64,000 nucleotides of DNA from MR-S7 sp000400995. GTDB taxonomy: Bacteria > Pseudomonadota > Gammaproteobacteria > Burkholderiales > Burkholderiaceae_C. The notes under the pieces were generated by a model that was not told the origin of the DNA, did no database searches, and saw only the letters and a list, made by a program, of their open reading frames with translations. The DNA lies in the NCBI RefSeq assembly GCF_045291395.1, contig NZ_CP152342.1, positions 4,278,001-4,342,000 on the forward strand. The letters are read 5' to 3'. The stretch's first letter is position 1. Every line of letters begins with the position of its first letter. This document shows, piece after piece, positions 8,687-16,292 of the stretch. A program made the position numbers and the translations under genes.

Positions 8687-9913
8687 ATGAAACTCACCTT
8701 CACCCAGGCGGCGCTCGGCGCCACGCTGCTCGCCGCATCCATGCTCGCGCCCGCGCAGGACAAGAGCGCGCGCATCTCGGACGGCATCGTCAAGATCGGC
8801 GTGCTGACCGACATCAACGGCCCCTTCATGGACAACGTGGGCAAGGGCTCCATCGTGGCGACCGAGATCGCCATCGAAGAATTCAAGGGCAAGGTACTCG
8901 GCTACCCCATCCAGATGGTCACGGCCGACCATCAGAACAAGGCCGACGTGGCCTCCACCCGCGTGCGCGAATGGTTCGACCGCGACCAGGTGGACGCGGT
9001 GACCGAGCTGGGCAACAGCGCCGTCGCCCTGGCCGCGATGAAGCTCGCGCAGGACAAGGGCCGCATCTCCATCGTGACCGGCGCGGGCGCGGTGCGCATC
9101 TCCAGCGAGGACTGCACGCCCAACAACCTGCACTGGGTGTACGACACCTATTCGCTCGCCAAGGTGGGCACGCAGTCGGTGGTGAAGAACGGCGCCAAGA
9201 CCTGGTACTACCTGACGGCCGACTACGCCTTCGGCCATTCGCTGGAAAACGACGGCAAGCGCTTCATCGAGGCGGCGGGCGGCCAGGTGCTGGGCTCCTC
9301 GCGCTACCCGTTCCCGGGCAACGACTTCGCGTCCTACATCATCAAGGCTCAGGGCAGCAAGGCCAACGCGGTGGCCATCGCCACGGCGGGGCTCGACTTG
9401 CAGAACGCCATCAAGCAGGGCAAGGAGTTCGGCCTGGCCAGCGGCGGGCAGAAGACCGTGGCCATGCTCATGAGCATCATGGACGTGCACGGCGTGGGCC
9501 TGAAGGACGCCGGCGGCATGCTGTTCGCCGAGTCGTTCTACTGGGATCTGGACGATACCTCGCGCGCCTTCTCGCGCAAGTTCTTCGAGCGCACCAAGCG
9601 CATGCCCACCGCGCTGCAGGCCGGGCAGTATTCGGCCACGCTGAACTACCTGAAGGCCATCGAAAAGGCCAAGTCCGACGACGTGGCCGACGTGATGAAG
9701 GCCATCAAGAGCATGCCCATCCAGGACGCCTTCGCCAAGAACGGCAAGGTGCGCGCCGACGGCAAGATGATCCACGACATGTACCTGGTGCGCGTGAAGA
9801 CGCCCAAGGAATCGCAGGCCGCGTGGGACTACTACACGGTGCTGGAGACGGTGCCGGGCGAGCAGGCGTTCCATTCCCCCGCTGAGAGCAAGTGCCCATT
9901 GCTCAAGCCGTGA
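8687..9913 (+). CDS. ABC transporter substrate-binding protein, LivJ/branched-chain amino-acid type
   Basis: Periplasmic binding protein of 408 aa from the type I periplasmic-binding fold family (Leu/Ile/Val-binding-like). It has a signal peptide (MKLTFTQAALGATLLAASML ending before AQDK), then VKIGVLTDINGPFMDNVGKG, GNSAVALAAMK and the later YPFPGNDFASYIIKAQGSKA. A clear Shine-Dalgarno AAGGAG precedes the ATG. No Liv permease or ATPase gene lies next to it, so it depends on components elsewhere or acts as a sensor. Such orphan LivJ proteins are common in Burkholderiales catabolic islands and bind aromatic or aliphatic acids as often as amino acids. It overlaps the following gene by 22 bases. 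Confidence 0.93.
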   Translation: MKLTFTQAALGATLLAASMLAPAQDKSARISDGIVKIGVLTDINGPFMDNVGKGSIVATEIAIEEFKGKVLGYPIQMVTADHQNKADVASTRVREWFDRDQVDAVTELGNSAVALAAMKLAQDKGRISIVTGAGAVRISSEDCTPNNLHWVYDTYSLAKVGTQSVVKNGAKTWYYLTADYAFGHSLENDGKRFIEAAGGQVLGSSRYPFPGNDFASYIIKAQGSKANAVAIATAGLDLQNAIKQGKEFGLASGGQKTVAMLMSIMDVHGVGLKDAGGMLFAESFYWDLDDTSRAFSRKFFERTKRMPTALQAGQYSATLNYLKAIEKAKSDDVADVMKAIKSMPIQDAFAKNGKVRADGKMIHDMYLVRVKTPKESQAAWDYYTVLETVPGEQAFHSPAESKCPLLKP

Positions 9914-10689
9914 ACACCTACCGCATCCTCGCCGTGAAGTACGCCACGGTGGAGCGCGCGCGGGGCAGCAACTTCCTGCACCCCGCGCCGGGCGACCCCG
10001 AGGCGCCGATGGCGCTGGACTTCTTCGTCTGGCTGATCGACGGCCCCGGCGGCGCGGTGCTGGTGGACACGGGCTTCAGCCCCGCATCGGCCACCGCGCG
10101 GCAGCGGCGCTACCTGGTCTCGCCGCTCGAATCGCTGCACCGTCTGGGCCATGCGCCCGAGGGCATCCCCGACGTGGTGGTCACGCACCTGCACTACGAC
10201 CACGCGGGCAACGTGGGCGAGTTCCCCGCCGCCACCGTCTGGGTGCAGGAGCGCGAGGTGCGCTACGCCACGGGCGACTGCATGTGCGATCCGAAGCAGA
10301 ACCATTTCTTCTCGACCGACGACGTGGCCGTGCTCATCAAGCGCCTGTACCGGGGCGACGTGCGGCTCATCGACGGCTTCCACGCATTGCGCGACGGCAT
10401 CGAGCTGCACCGCGTGGGCGGCCACACCGACGGCCTGCAGGTGGTGCGCGTGCGCACCGCGCGCGGCTGGGTGGTGCTGGCGTCCGACGCGGCGCACTAC
10501 TACGAGAACCTCGCGCTGCAAAACCCTTTCCCCGCCATCTACAGCCTGCCCGACATGCTGGCCGGCTACGCGCGCATCCGCGAGTTGGCCGATGGCGAAG
10601 ACCGCATCGTGCCCGGCCACGACCCTGCCGTCTGCACGCGCTTCGAGAGCGCGGGCGTGGACGGCGTACATGCCTACCGCATTGCCTGA
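9892..10689 (+). CDS. MBL-fold metallohydrolase (AHL-lactonase-like)
   Basis: Metallo-beta-lactamase-fold hydrolase of 265 aa resembling N-acyl-homoserine lactonases and related lactonases. The dinuclear metal motif is THLHYDHAGN (His99, His101, Asp103, His104), with further ligands in VGGHTDG, ASDAAHYYE and VPGHDP. The start is a GTG at 9892 inside the end of the binding-protein gene, a 22-base overlap. It lies in a catabolic operon with dehydrogenases and an aldehyde dehydrogenase, so a pathway lactone is a more likely substrate than a quorum signal; this is inference. Other MBL activities cannot be excluded. Confidence 0.88.
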   Translation: MPIAQAVNTYRILAVKYATVERARGSNFLHPAPGDPEAPMALDFFVWLIDGPGGAVLVDTGFSPASATARQRRYLVSPLESLHRLGHAPEGIPDVVVTHLHYDHAGNVGEFPAATVWVQEREVRYATGDCMCDPKQNHFFSTDDVAVLIKRLYRGDVRLIDGFHALRDGIELHRVGGHTDGLQVVRVRTARGWVVLASDAAHYYENLALQNPFPAIYSLPDMLAGYARIRELADGEDRIVPGHDPAVCTRFESAGVDGVHAYRIA

Positions 10690-10707
10690 TTTTTGGAGAC
10701 ACCCCTG

Positions 10708-11685
10708 ATGACCGCTTTCAACAAACGCGCCTTCTTGCTGGGCAGCATCGCCCTCGCCGCCAGCACCGCCTTCGCCCAGCCCGCAAGCGACTGGCCCGCA
10801 GCCAAGCCCGTGACCATCGTGGTCGGCTTTTCCGCGGGCGGCCCGACCGACGTGGTGGCGCGCATCGTGGCCGAGCAGCTTTCCACGAAGTTCAAGCAGA
10901 GCTTCGTGGTGGACAACAAGGCCGGCGCCTCCGGCGGCGTGGCGGCCAACCTCGTCAAGCAGGCCGCGCCCGACGGCTACACGCTGATGTTCGGCAGCAG
11001 CAGCACGCTGTCCATCATCCCCACGCTGCAAAAGACCGGCTACGACCCGCTGCGTGACTTCACGGCCATCGCGCTGGTGGCGAGCTACCCGTACTTCCTC
11101 GTCGCGCCCGCGTCGTCCAGCATCACGTCGCTCGACGAACTGCTCAAGCAAGGGCGCGCCAGCGGCTCGCAATTGAGCTACGGCTCGGCCGGCAATGGCG
11201 CGGTGAACCACCTCGCGGGTGAATGGTTCAAGCACGAGGCGAAGATCAACGCGGTGCACGTGCCCTACAAGGGCGACTCGGCGGCGGTGACCGATCTCGT
11301 GGCGGGGCGGCTGGACTTCGCCTTCCTCGCGGGCTCGGTGGCGCTGCCGCAGGTCAAGGCGGGCAAGATGCGCGTGCTGGCCTCGGCCAGCGCCGTGGCG
11401 GGGCGCGGCGGCGAGGGCGTGCCCACGCTGGGCGACCGCTACCCCGGCTTCGCGGCCGAGCCGTGGAACGGCCTGATGGGCCCCAAGGGCGTGCCCGAGC
11501 CCATCGTCGCCAAGCTGAATGCCGCCGTGAACGAGATCATGGCCCGCCCGGACGTGCTGGCACGCCTCGGGCCCATGGAGCAGTACGCCTTCACCGGCAC
11601 GCCGCAGCAGTTCACCGACCACATCAAGACGCAGACCGAGCGCTGGGCCTCGGTCATCAAGACTTCGAACATCAAGGCCGACTGA
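10708..11685 (+). CDS. Bug-family substrate-binding protein
   Basis: Bug/TctC-type periplasmic solute-binding protein of 325 aa. It has a signal peptide (MTAFNKRAFLLGSIALAAST, cleavage after AFAQ) and family motifs AKPVTIVVGFSAGGPTDVVAR and AAPDGYTLMFGSS, with VPYKGDSAAVTDLVAGRLDF in the middle. The ATG at 10708 is preferred to an in-frame TTG at 10693 because GGAGA lies just upstream of the ATG. Its stop overlaps the aldehyde dehydrogenase start (TGATG). No TctA or TctB is encoded nearby. The ligand is unknown but is presumably the organic acid consumed by this island. Confidence 0.95.
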   Translation: MTAFNKRAFLLGSIALAASTAFAQPASDWPAAKPVTIVVGFSAGGPTDVVARIVAEQLSTKFKQSFVVDNKAGASGGVAANLVKQAAPDGYTLMFGSSSTLSIIPTLQKTGYDPLRDFTAIALVASYPYFLVAPASSSITSLDELLKQGRASGSQLSYGSAGNGAVNHLAGEWFKHEAKINAVHVPYKGDSAAVTDLVAGRLDFAFLAGSVALPQVKAGKMRVLASASAVAGRGGEGVPTLGDRYPGFAAEPWNGLMGPKGVPEPIVAKLNAAVNEIMARPDVLARLGPMEQYAFTGTPQQFTDHIKTQTERWASVIKTSNIKAD

Positions 11686-13115
11686 TGCAGTACACCCAAT
11701 TCATCGCGGGCGAGTTCCGCCAGGGCACGTCCGACGAACGCTTCACCGTCATCGACCCGAGCACGGGCCAGCCGCTGGGCGACTACGCCCATGCCGCGCC
11801 GGCCGACGTGCAGGCCGCCATCGACGCGGCCGAGGGCGCCCTGCGCGCGTGGCGCAGCACCTCGGCGCTGGAGCGCTCGGTATTGCTGCGCCGCGTGGCT
11901 GCGCTGATGCGCGAGCGCGGCGACGCCATCGCCACGCAGATCGCGCGCGAGCTGGGCAAGCCCTTCGGCGAGGCGCAAAAGGAAGTGGTGACCGCCGCCG
12001 AGATGTTCGAGTGGGCGGCCGAGGAGGCGCGCCGCATCTACGGCCGCACCATTCCCGCGCGCGCCGGCGGCATCACGCAGACCGTGGCGCTGGAGCCCAT
12101 CGGCATGGTGGCCGCGTTCGCGGGCTGGAACGCGCCGGCCATCACGCCCTCGCGCAAGATCAGCGGCGCGCTGGCTGCGGGCTGCACCATCGTCATCAAG
12201 CCCTCTGAGGAAACAGCCGGCGTGGCGCTGCACATCGCCCACGCGGTGCAGGACGCGGGCGTGCCCGACGGCGTGGTCAACCTGGTGTTCGGCGAGCCCG
12301 GCGCCATCGCCGACCAGCTCTGCGCATCGCCGCAGGTGCACATGGTCACCTTCACCGGCGCCACCGCGGTCGGCAAGCAGATAGGGGCCAAGGCCGCGCT
12401 GACCATGAAGCGCGCCACGCTGGAGCTGGGCGGGCATGCGCCGGTGGTCGTTTGCGACGATGTGGACGTGGATCGCGTGGCGCGCGCCGCCGTGGCCACC
12501 AAGTACCGCAACACGGGGCAGGTCTGCACCTCGCCCACGCGCGTCCTGGTGCAGGCGGGCGTGTTCGATGCGTTCTGCGAACGCTTCGTGCAGGCCGCGC
12601 AGGCACTGAAGGTGGGCGACCCGTTCGACGCGGCCACGCAGATGGGGCCGCTGAAGAACCAGCGCCGCCTGCAGTCCATCGATCGCCTGGTGCAGGACGC
12701 GCGCGACCACGGCCTCACCGTCGCCACGGGCGGCGAGCGCATCGGCACCGAGGGCTTCTTCTACCGGCCCACGGTGCTCGTGCGGCCTTCGCGCGACTGC
12801 GACGCGGCGAACATCGAGCCCTTCGGCCCGGTGGCGCTCATCAGCCCGTTCGGCGAACTGGATGAGGCCATCGCCGAAGCCAACCGCCTGCCCTTCGGCC
12901 TGGCGGCCTATGCGTTCACGAACAACGTGCAGCGCGCCCACCGACTCGCGGGCGAGATCGACAGCGGCGTGGTCTGCATCAACGAGTGGCAGGCCTCGCT
13001 GCCCGAGACGCCCTTCGGCGGCCACAAGGACAGCGGCCTGGGCTCGGAAGGCGGCATCGAGGGCCTGCAGGAATTCCTGCGCGTGAAGTGCGTGCGCCAG
13101 GGAGCGTCGGCATGA
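11685..13115 (+). CDS. NAD(P)-dependent aldehyde dehydrogenase
   Basis: Aldehyde dehydrogenase of 476 aa, the usual family length. Seen: GWNAPAITPSRK (cofactor and oxyanion Asn region), KPSEE, the nucleotide-binding turn FTGATAVGKQIG, the general base in LELGGHAPVVV, and the catalytic cysteine in NTGQVCTSPTRV; the C-terminus has ETPFGGHKDSGLGSEGG. The start overlaps the Bug stop (TGATG) and the stop overlaps the next gene (ATGA). It would oxidise the semialdehyde made by the neighbouring HIBADH-type enzymes to a carboxylic acid. Succinate-, malonate- or similar semialdehydes are all possible substrates. Confidence 0.94.
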   Translation: MQYTQFIAGEFRQGTSDERFTVIDPSTGQPLGDYAHAAPADVQAAIDAAEGALRAWRSTSALERSVLLRRVAALMRERGDAIATQIARELGKPFGEAQKEVVTAAEMFEWAAEEARRIYGRTIPARAGGITQTVALEPIGMVAAFAGWNAPAITPSRKISGALAAGCTIVIKPSEETAGVALHIAHAVQDAGVPDGVVNLVFGEPGAIADQLCASPQVHMVTFTGATAVGKQIGAKAALTMKRATLELGGHAPVVVCDDVDVDRVARAAVATKYRNTGQVCTSPTRVLVQAGVFDAFCERFVQAAQALKVGDPFDAATQMGPLKNQRRLQSIDRLVQDARDHGLTVATGGERIGTEGFFYRPTVLVRPSRDCDAANIEPFGPVALISPFGELDEAIAEANRLPFGLAAYAFTNNVQRAHRLAGEIDSGVVCINEWQASLPETPFGGHKDSGLGSEGGIEGLQEFLRVKCVRQGASA

Positions 13116-13987
13116 GCGGCCCGATCCTGGGCTTCGTCGGCGTGGGCGTGATGGGCGAGGGCATGTGCCGCAACCTGCTCGCCAAGAGCGGCCAGCCGGT
13201 GCACGTGGCCGACATGCAGGCCGAGAACGTGGCGCGCCTCGCCACGCTGGGCGCCGTGGCCTCCAGCGTACGCGCGCTGCGCGAGACGGCGCACACGGTG
13301 TTCCTCTCGCTGCCCTCCATCGACCAGGTGGAAGAAGTCTGCCTCGGCGCCGACCCGCTCGTCGCCCCCGGCGGCAGCGTGAAGACCGTGGTGGACATGA
13401 GCACCAGCGACGTGCCGCGCACCCGCGCGCTGGCCAAGCGGCTGGCCGCGCTGGGCGTGCGCTTCCTCGACGCGCCCGTGGCCCGCAGCCGCGAGGCCGC
13501 GAACAACGGCACGCTGCTCATCACCGTGGGCGGCCCGGCCGACCTGTTCGAGTCCGTGGCGCCGTGGCTGCGCTGCATGGGCTCCGACGTGGTGCACTGC
13601 GGCGGCGTGGGCGCGGGGCAGGTGGTCAAGATCATGAACAACATGGTGCTGCTCTCCACCGTCAACGCGCTGGCCGAGGCCATGGCGATCGCCGAGGCGG
13701 CGGGCGTGGACAAGGGCCTGCTCGCGGGCGTGCTGCGGCTGGGATCGGCCGACTCGTTCGCGCTCAAGCTCACAGGCGAACGGCTGGCGACGGACGTGTT
13801 CCCCGAGAAGCTGTTCCCCACCGCCTACGCGCTCAAGGATCTGAAGCTGGCGCTGGGCCTCGCGCAGGCCTCGGGCATCCAGCCCGCCGTGGCGCAGGCC
13901 ACGGCCGCGCTGCTGGAGGCGGCCTGCGCGCGCGGCTATGCGATGAACTACTACCCGGTGATCTACCGGCTGGTACGGAAAACATAG
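13112..13987 (+). CDS. NAD(P)-dependent beta-hydroxyacid dehydrogenase (second HIBADH-family gene)
   Basis: Second HIBADH-like dehydrogenase of the operon, 291 aa. The dinucleotide motif is GFVGVGVMGEGM, followed by TVVDMSTSDVPRTRALAK, DAPVARSREAANNGTL and the catalytic lysine segment GQVVKIMNNMVL. It overlaps the aldehyde dehydrogenase by ATGA and is the last gene of the plus-strand run. Its substrate loop differs from that of the enzyme at 7772-8662, so the two probably oxidise different hydroxy acids. Alternative family names are tartronate-semialdehyde reductase or 2-hydroxy-3-oxopropionate reductase; sequence alone does not decide. Confidence 0.92.
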   Translation: MSGPILGFVGVGVMGEGMCRNLLAKSGQPVHVADMQAENVARLATLGAVASSVRALRETAHTVFLSLPSIDQVEEVCLGADPLVAPGGSVKTVVDMSTSDVPRTRALAKRLAALGVRFLDAPVARSREAANNGTLLITVGGPADLFESVAPWLRCMGSDVVHCGGVGAGQVVKIMNNMVLLSTVNALAEAMAIAEAAGVDKGLLAGVLRLGSADSFALKLTGERLATDVFPEKLFPTAYALKDLKLALGLAQASGIQPAVAQATAALLEAACARGYAMNYYPVIYRLVRKT

Positions 13988-14075
13988 TGCTTCCGGGTAT
14001 GGCCGCTTTAATCCGCTTTCTTGACGAAGACAACTCGTTGGTGTTTCCATTGACGCATAGCAAAGGAGCGCGAAC

Positions 14076-14369
14076 ATGACCTGGCCCCTCCCCACCCCCG
14101 GCGAAATCCTTGCCACCGAATTTCTGGAACCCATGGGCCTGACCCAATACCGGCTGGCCCAAGCCATTCACGTGCCTCAAACCCGCATCGCGGCCATCGT
14201 CAAGGATGGCCGCTCGATCACGGCCGACACGGCGCTCAGGCTTGCCCGGTTCTTCGGAACGTCCGTGGAGTTCTGGATGAACCTCCAGGGGCAGTACGAC
14301 GCGGATACCGCGAGGATGGAACTCGCGGAAGAACTGGAGTCCATCGAACCCTTCGCGGCAGCCGCGTAG
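14076..14369 (+). CDS. higA: HigA-family addiction-module antitoxin (orphan)
   Basis: Small helix-turn-helix protein of 97 aa of the HigA/VapI antitoxin type. It starts with the family pattern PTPGEILATEFLEPMGLTQY, then RLAQAIHVPQTRIAAIVKDGR as the HTH and SITADTALRLARFFGTSVEFWMNLQGQYD. AAAGGAG lies just upstream of the ATG. HigB toxins normally lie immediately upstream, but the 88 bases between the previous stop and this gene are too short and encode no toxin; the downstream gene is an unrelated LysR on the other strand. It is therefore an orphan antitoxin, perhaps a relic or a stand-alone regulator. Confidence 0.88.
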   Translation: MTWPLPTPGEILATEFLEPMGLTQYRLAQAIHVPQTRIAAIVKDGRSITADTALRLARFFGTSVEFWMNLQGQYDADTARMELAEELESIEPFAAAA

Positions 14370-14370
14370 C

Positions 14371-14389
14371 CCCGGCATCAGATGCCGGG
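14371..14389. terminator. Perfect hairpin after higA
   Basis: CCCGGCATC and GATGCCGGG form a perfect nine-pair inverted repeat directly after the antitoxin stop. No T-run follows, so it may be a stabilising or rho-assisted terminator rather than a classical intrinsic one. Confidence 0.5.
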
Positions 14390-14407
14390 CGGGTTATGAA
14401 CCCAATC

Positions 14408-14444
14408 GAGCTCTAGCGCTTATGCAGCAAGCGCTGGCAGCTCA
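14408..14444. repeat. Interspersed palindromic repeat (copy 2)
   Basis: Contains AGCGCTT at 14415-14421 and AAGCGCT at 14429-14435, a perfect seven-pair stem, flanked by GGCAGCTCA. It overlaps the stop codon of the minus-strand LysR gene, like several other copies of this family. Confidence 0.75.
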
Positions 14445-15323
14445 CTTTTCCATAGCTTCTGCCAGCAGCCAGTCCTTGAACGCGGCGATCTTGCCCGAGT
14501 AGCGCTGCAGCGCGGGCGTGACGAGGTAGTGGCCCTTGCCCGTGCGCAGCGGGCTGCCGAACGGGCGCACGAGGCGGCGGGCCTGGAAGTCCGCCTCCAG
14601 CATGTGCGGCTGGCCGATGGCGATGCCCAGCCCGTCCACCGCCGCCTGCCAGGTGAGGATGGAACTGCTGAAGATCATCTTCTCGGCCGTGTCGAACAGC
14701 TCTGGCAGGCCCGCGTGCGCGAGCCAGCGCGGCCAGTCGTCCTTGCGGTACTTGGAGACCAGCAGGCGCTTGCCGCGCAGCGCCTCGGCGGGCGCAGCGC
14801 CGGCCGCCAGGGAGCCGGGCGCGCAGACCGGCTCCACGATGTCCTCGAGCAGCAGTACCGCCTCGGCGCCGGGCCAGTGGCCGTCGCCGAGCACGATGGC
14901 CAGGTCGCACTGCTCGGCGCCGAAGTCCAGCGGCGCGCTGCTGTTGGTGATGGCCACCTCCACCTCGGGGTGCTGCGCCTTGAAGCGCGGCAGGCGCGGG
15001 ATGAGCCAGCGCGCGGTGAGCGTAGTGTAGGTGCGCAGGCGGATGACGTTGTTCGAATACTTGCGCGTAATGGCCTCGGTGGCGGCGGCGATCTCCTCGA
15101 ACGCCGGGCCGATGCGGCGCGCGTAGCCCTCGCCCACCTCGGTCAGGCGCACGCCCACGCGCTCGCGCGTGAAAAGCTGCACGCCCAGGTATTCCTCCAG
15201 CACGGCGATCTGGCGGCTCACGGCCGACTGGCTCACGTTCAGTTCGCTGGCCGCCAGCGTGAGGTTGCTGGTGCGCGCGACGACCTCGAAGACCTTGAGC
15301 GGGTTGAGCGGCGGCACCTTCAT
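14442..15323 (-). CDS. LysR-family transcriptional regulator (GcvA-like)
   Basis: LysR-type regulator of 293 aa. The N-terminal HTH reads LNPLKVFEVVARTSNLTLAASELN and VSQSAVSRQIAVLEEYLGV, followed by the type 2 periplasmic-binding-like effector domain. The pattern PPLNPLKVFEVVAR and the basic VQLFTRERVGVRLT are typical of the GcvA subgroup. The ATG at 15323 is chosen because the stop of the SMP-30 gene, read in its ancestral frame, overlaps it as ATGA. It is co-oriented and coupled with that SMP-30-like lactonase gene, so it may regulate sugar-lactone use. The stop lies in a palindromic repeat. Confidence 0.88.
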   Translation of the reverse strand: MKVPPLNPLKVFEVVARTSNLTLAASELNVSQSAVSRQIAVLEEYLGVQLFTRERVGVRLTEVGEGYARRIGPAFEEIAAATEAITRKYSNNVIRLRTYTTLTARWLIPRLPRFKAQHPEVEVAITNSSAPLDFGAEQCDLAIVLGDGHWPGAEAVLLLEDIVEPVCAPGSLAAGAAPAEALRGKRLLVSKYRKDDWPRWLAHAGLPELFDTAEKMIFSSSILTWQAAVDGLGIAIGQPHMLEADFQARRLVRPFGSPLRTGKGHYLVTPALQRYSGKIAAFKDWLLAEAMEK

Positions 15324-16206
15324 CGCGCGCCTCCGACCTCGCACCACGCCACGGGCAGGCCGGGCACGTCGACACGCGTGCGCAGCACCGGCCCTTGGCC
15401 GAGGTGACGAACAGCGTGCGACCGTCGGGGCCGCCCAGACAGGGCATGGTGGGACGCTCCACGGGCACGGGCAGCTCGGCCAGCACCTCGCCGCGCGGCG
15501 ACAGGCGCAGCACGCGCGCGCCTTCGTAGAGCGCGCACCAGTAGGCGCCTTCGGCGTCCACGCAGGCGCCGTCGGGGCGGCCGCCGTAGGGCACGCCCTC
15601 TTGGCGCGGGTCGAAAGTGCGCAGCACGCACGGCGCGCCTACCGGGTCGCCGCGCTCGTCGCAGTTCCACGCGCGGATCGCGTGCGCAGGGGTGTCGGCC
15701 CAGTACATCGTGCGGCCATCGGGCGACCAGCCGAGCCCGTTGGCCGTGCGCGCGCCGTCCAGAACACGGCGCACCGAGCCCTCGCGCGCGTCGATGCAGT
15801 ACAGCGCGGCGACGGGCTGGCGCGGGCCGCTCGCCGGTTCGTGCATCGTGCCCACCCAGAAGCGTCCCTGCGCGTCGCACTTGCCGTCGTTCGCGCGCTC
15901 GGTGGCCGGGTCGATAGGCAGGCGGGCGATCTCGGCCAGCGGCCCGCCCCACGCGGGCGCGTGGCAGATGCGGTCGCGCAGCGCGACCACGAGGCCCGCA
16001 TCGGCACCGCTCTGGCGCGCGGGCGCGATGCAGCCGGGCTCGGCCGGCATGGGCCAGCACTGCGCGCCGCCGCCTCCGGCATCGCTGCGCCAGAGCGCAC
16101 GGCCCGCGATGTCCACCCAGTACAGGCGCTCCTCGGCGGGGTGCCAGAACGGCGATTCGCCCAGCTGCGCGGGCCCTGCGGCAAGCGACTTCCAAGGTGT
16201 GTGCAT
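15320..16206 (-). pseudogene. SMP-30/gluconolactonase family protein, frameshifted near its 3' end
   Basis: SMP-30/regucalcin-like six-bladed beta-propeller lactonase, which normally hydrolyses aldonolactones with a divalent metal. Seen: ESPFWHPAEERLYWVDI, ANDGKCDAQGRFWVGTM, LGWSPDGRTMYWADTP and YGGRPDGACVDAEGAYWCAL. After LFVTSAKG the frame breaks: the expected ending GPVLRTRVDVPGLPVAW lies in another frame, which ends at 15320 in an ATGA overlap with lysR. The length of 887 bases is one short of a multiple of three, and one extra base in the GCCC run at 15391-15394 restores a 295-codon gene. Without it the frame runs on far into lysR. It may be an inactivated gene or a sequencing error. Confidence 0.85.
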
Positions 16207-16237
16207 GCGCGTGATTGTCCCGCACGGCCCGCCCCAT

Positions 16238-16262
16238 AAAAAAGGCCCGCGCGAGGCGGGCC
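16238..16262 (-). terminator. Intrinsic terminator of the torF-glnK-amtB operon
   Basis: On the minus strand GGCCCGC and GCGGGCC form a perfect seven-pair stem around a five-base loop, followed directly by six T residues. It lies about 30 bases after the amtB stop, so it is a textbook rho-independent terminator. Confidence 0.85.
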
Positions 16263-16292
16263 GAAGTTCCTTGGAAGTAACAGGTTGCCGGT

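Noticed and set aside
9892..10689. A quorum-quenching AHL lactonase
   Set aside because: The metal motif fits, but there is no quorum-sensing gene nearby and the operon is catabolic, so the specific name is not supported.
13988..14075. A HigB toxin gene in front of the antitoxin
   Set aside because: The 88-base gap is too short for a ~90-residue toxin, and none of its frames shows the toxin pattern.
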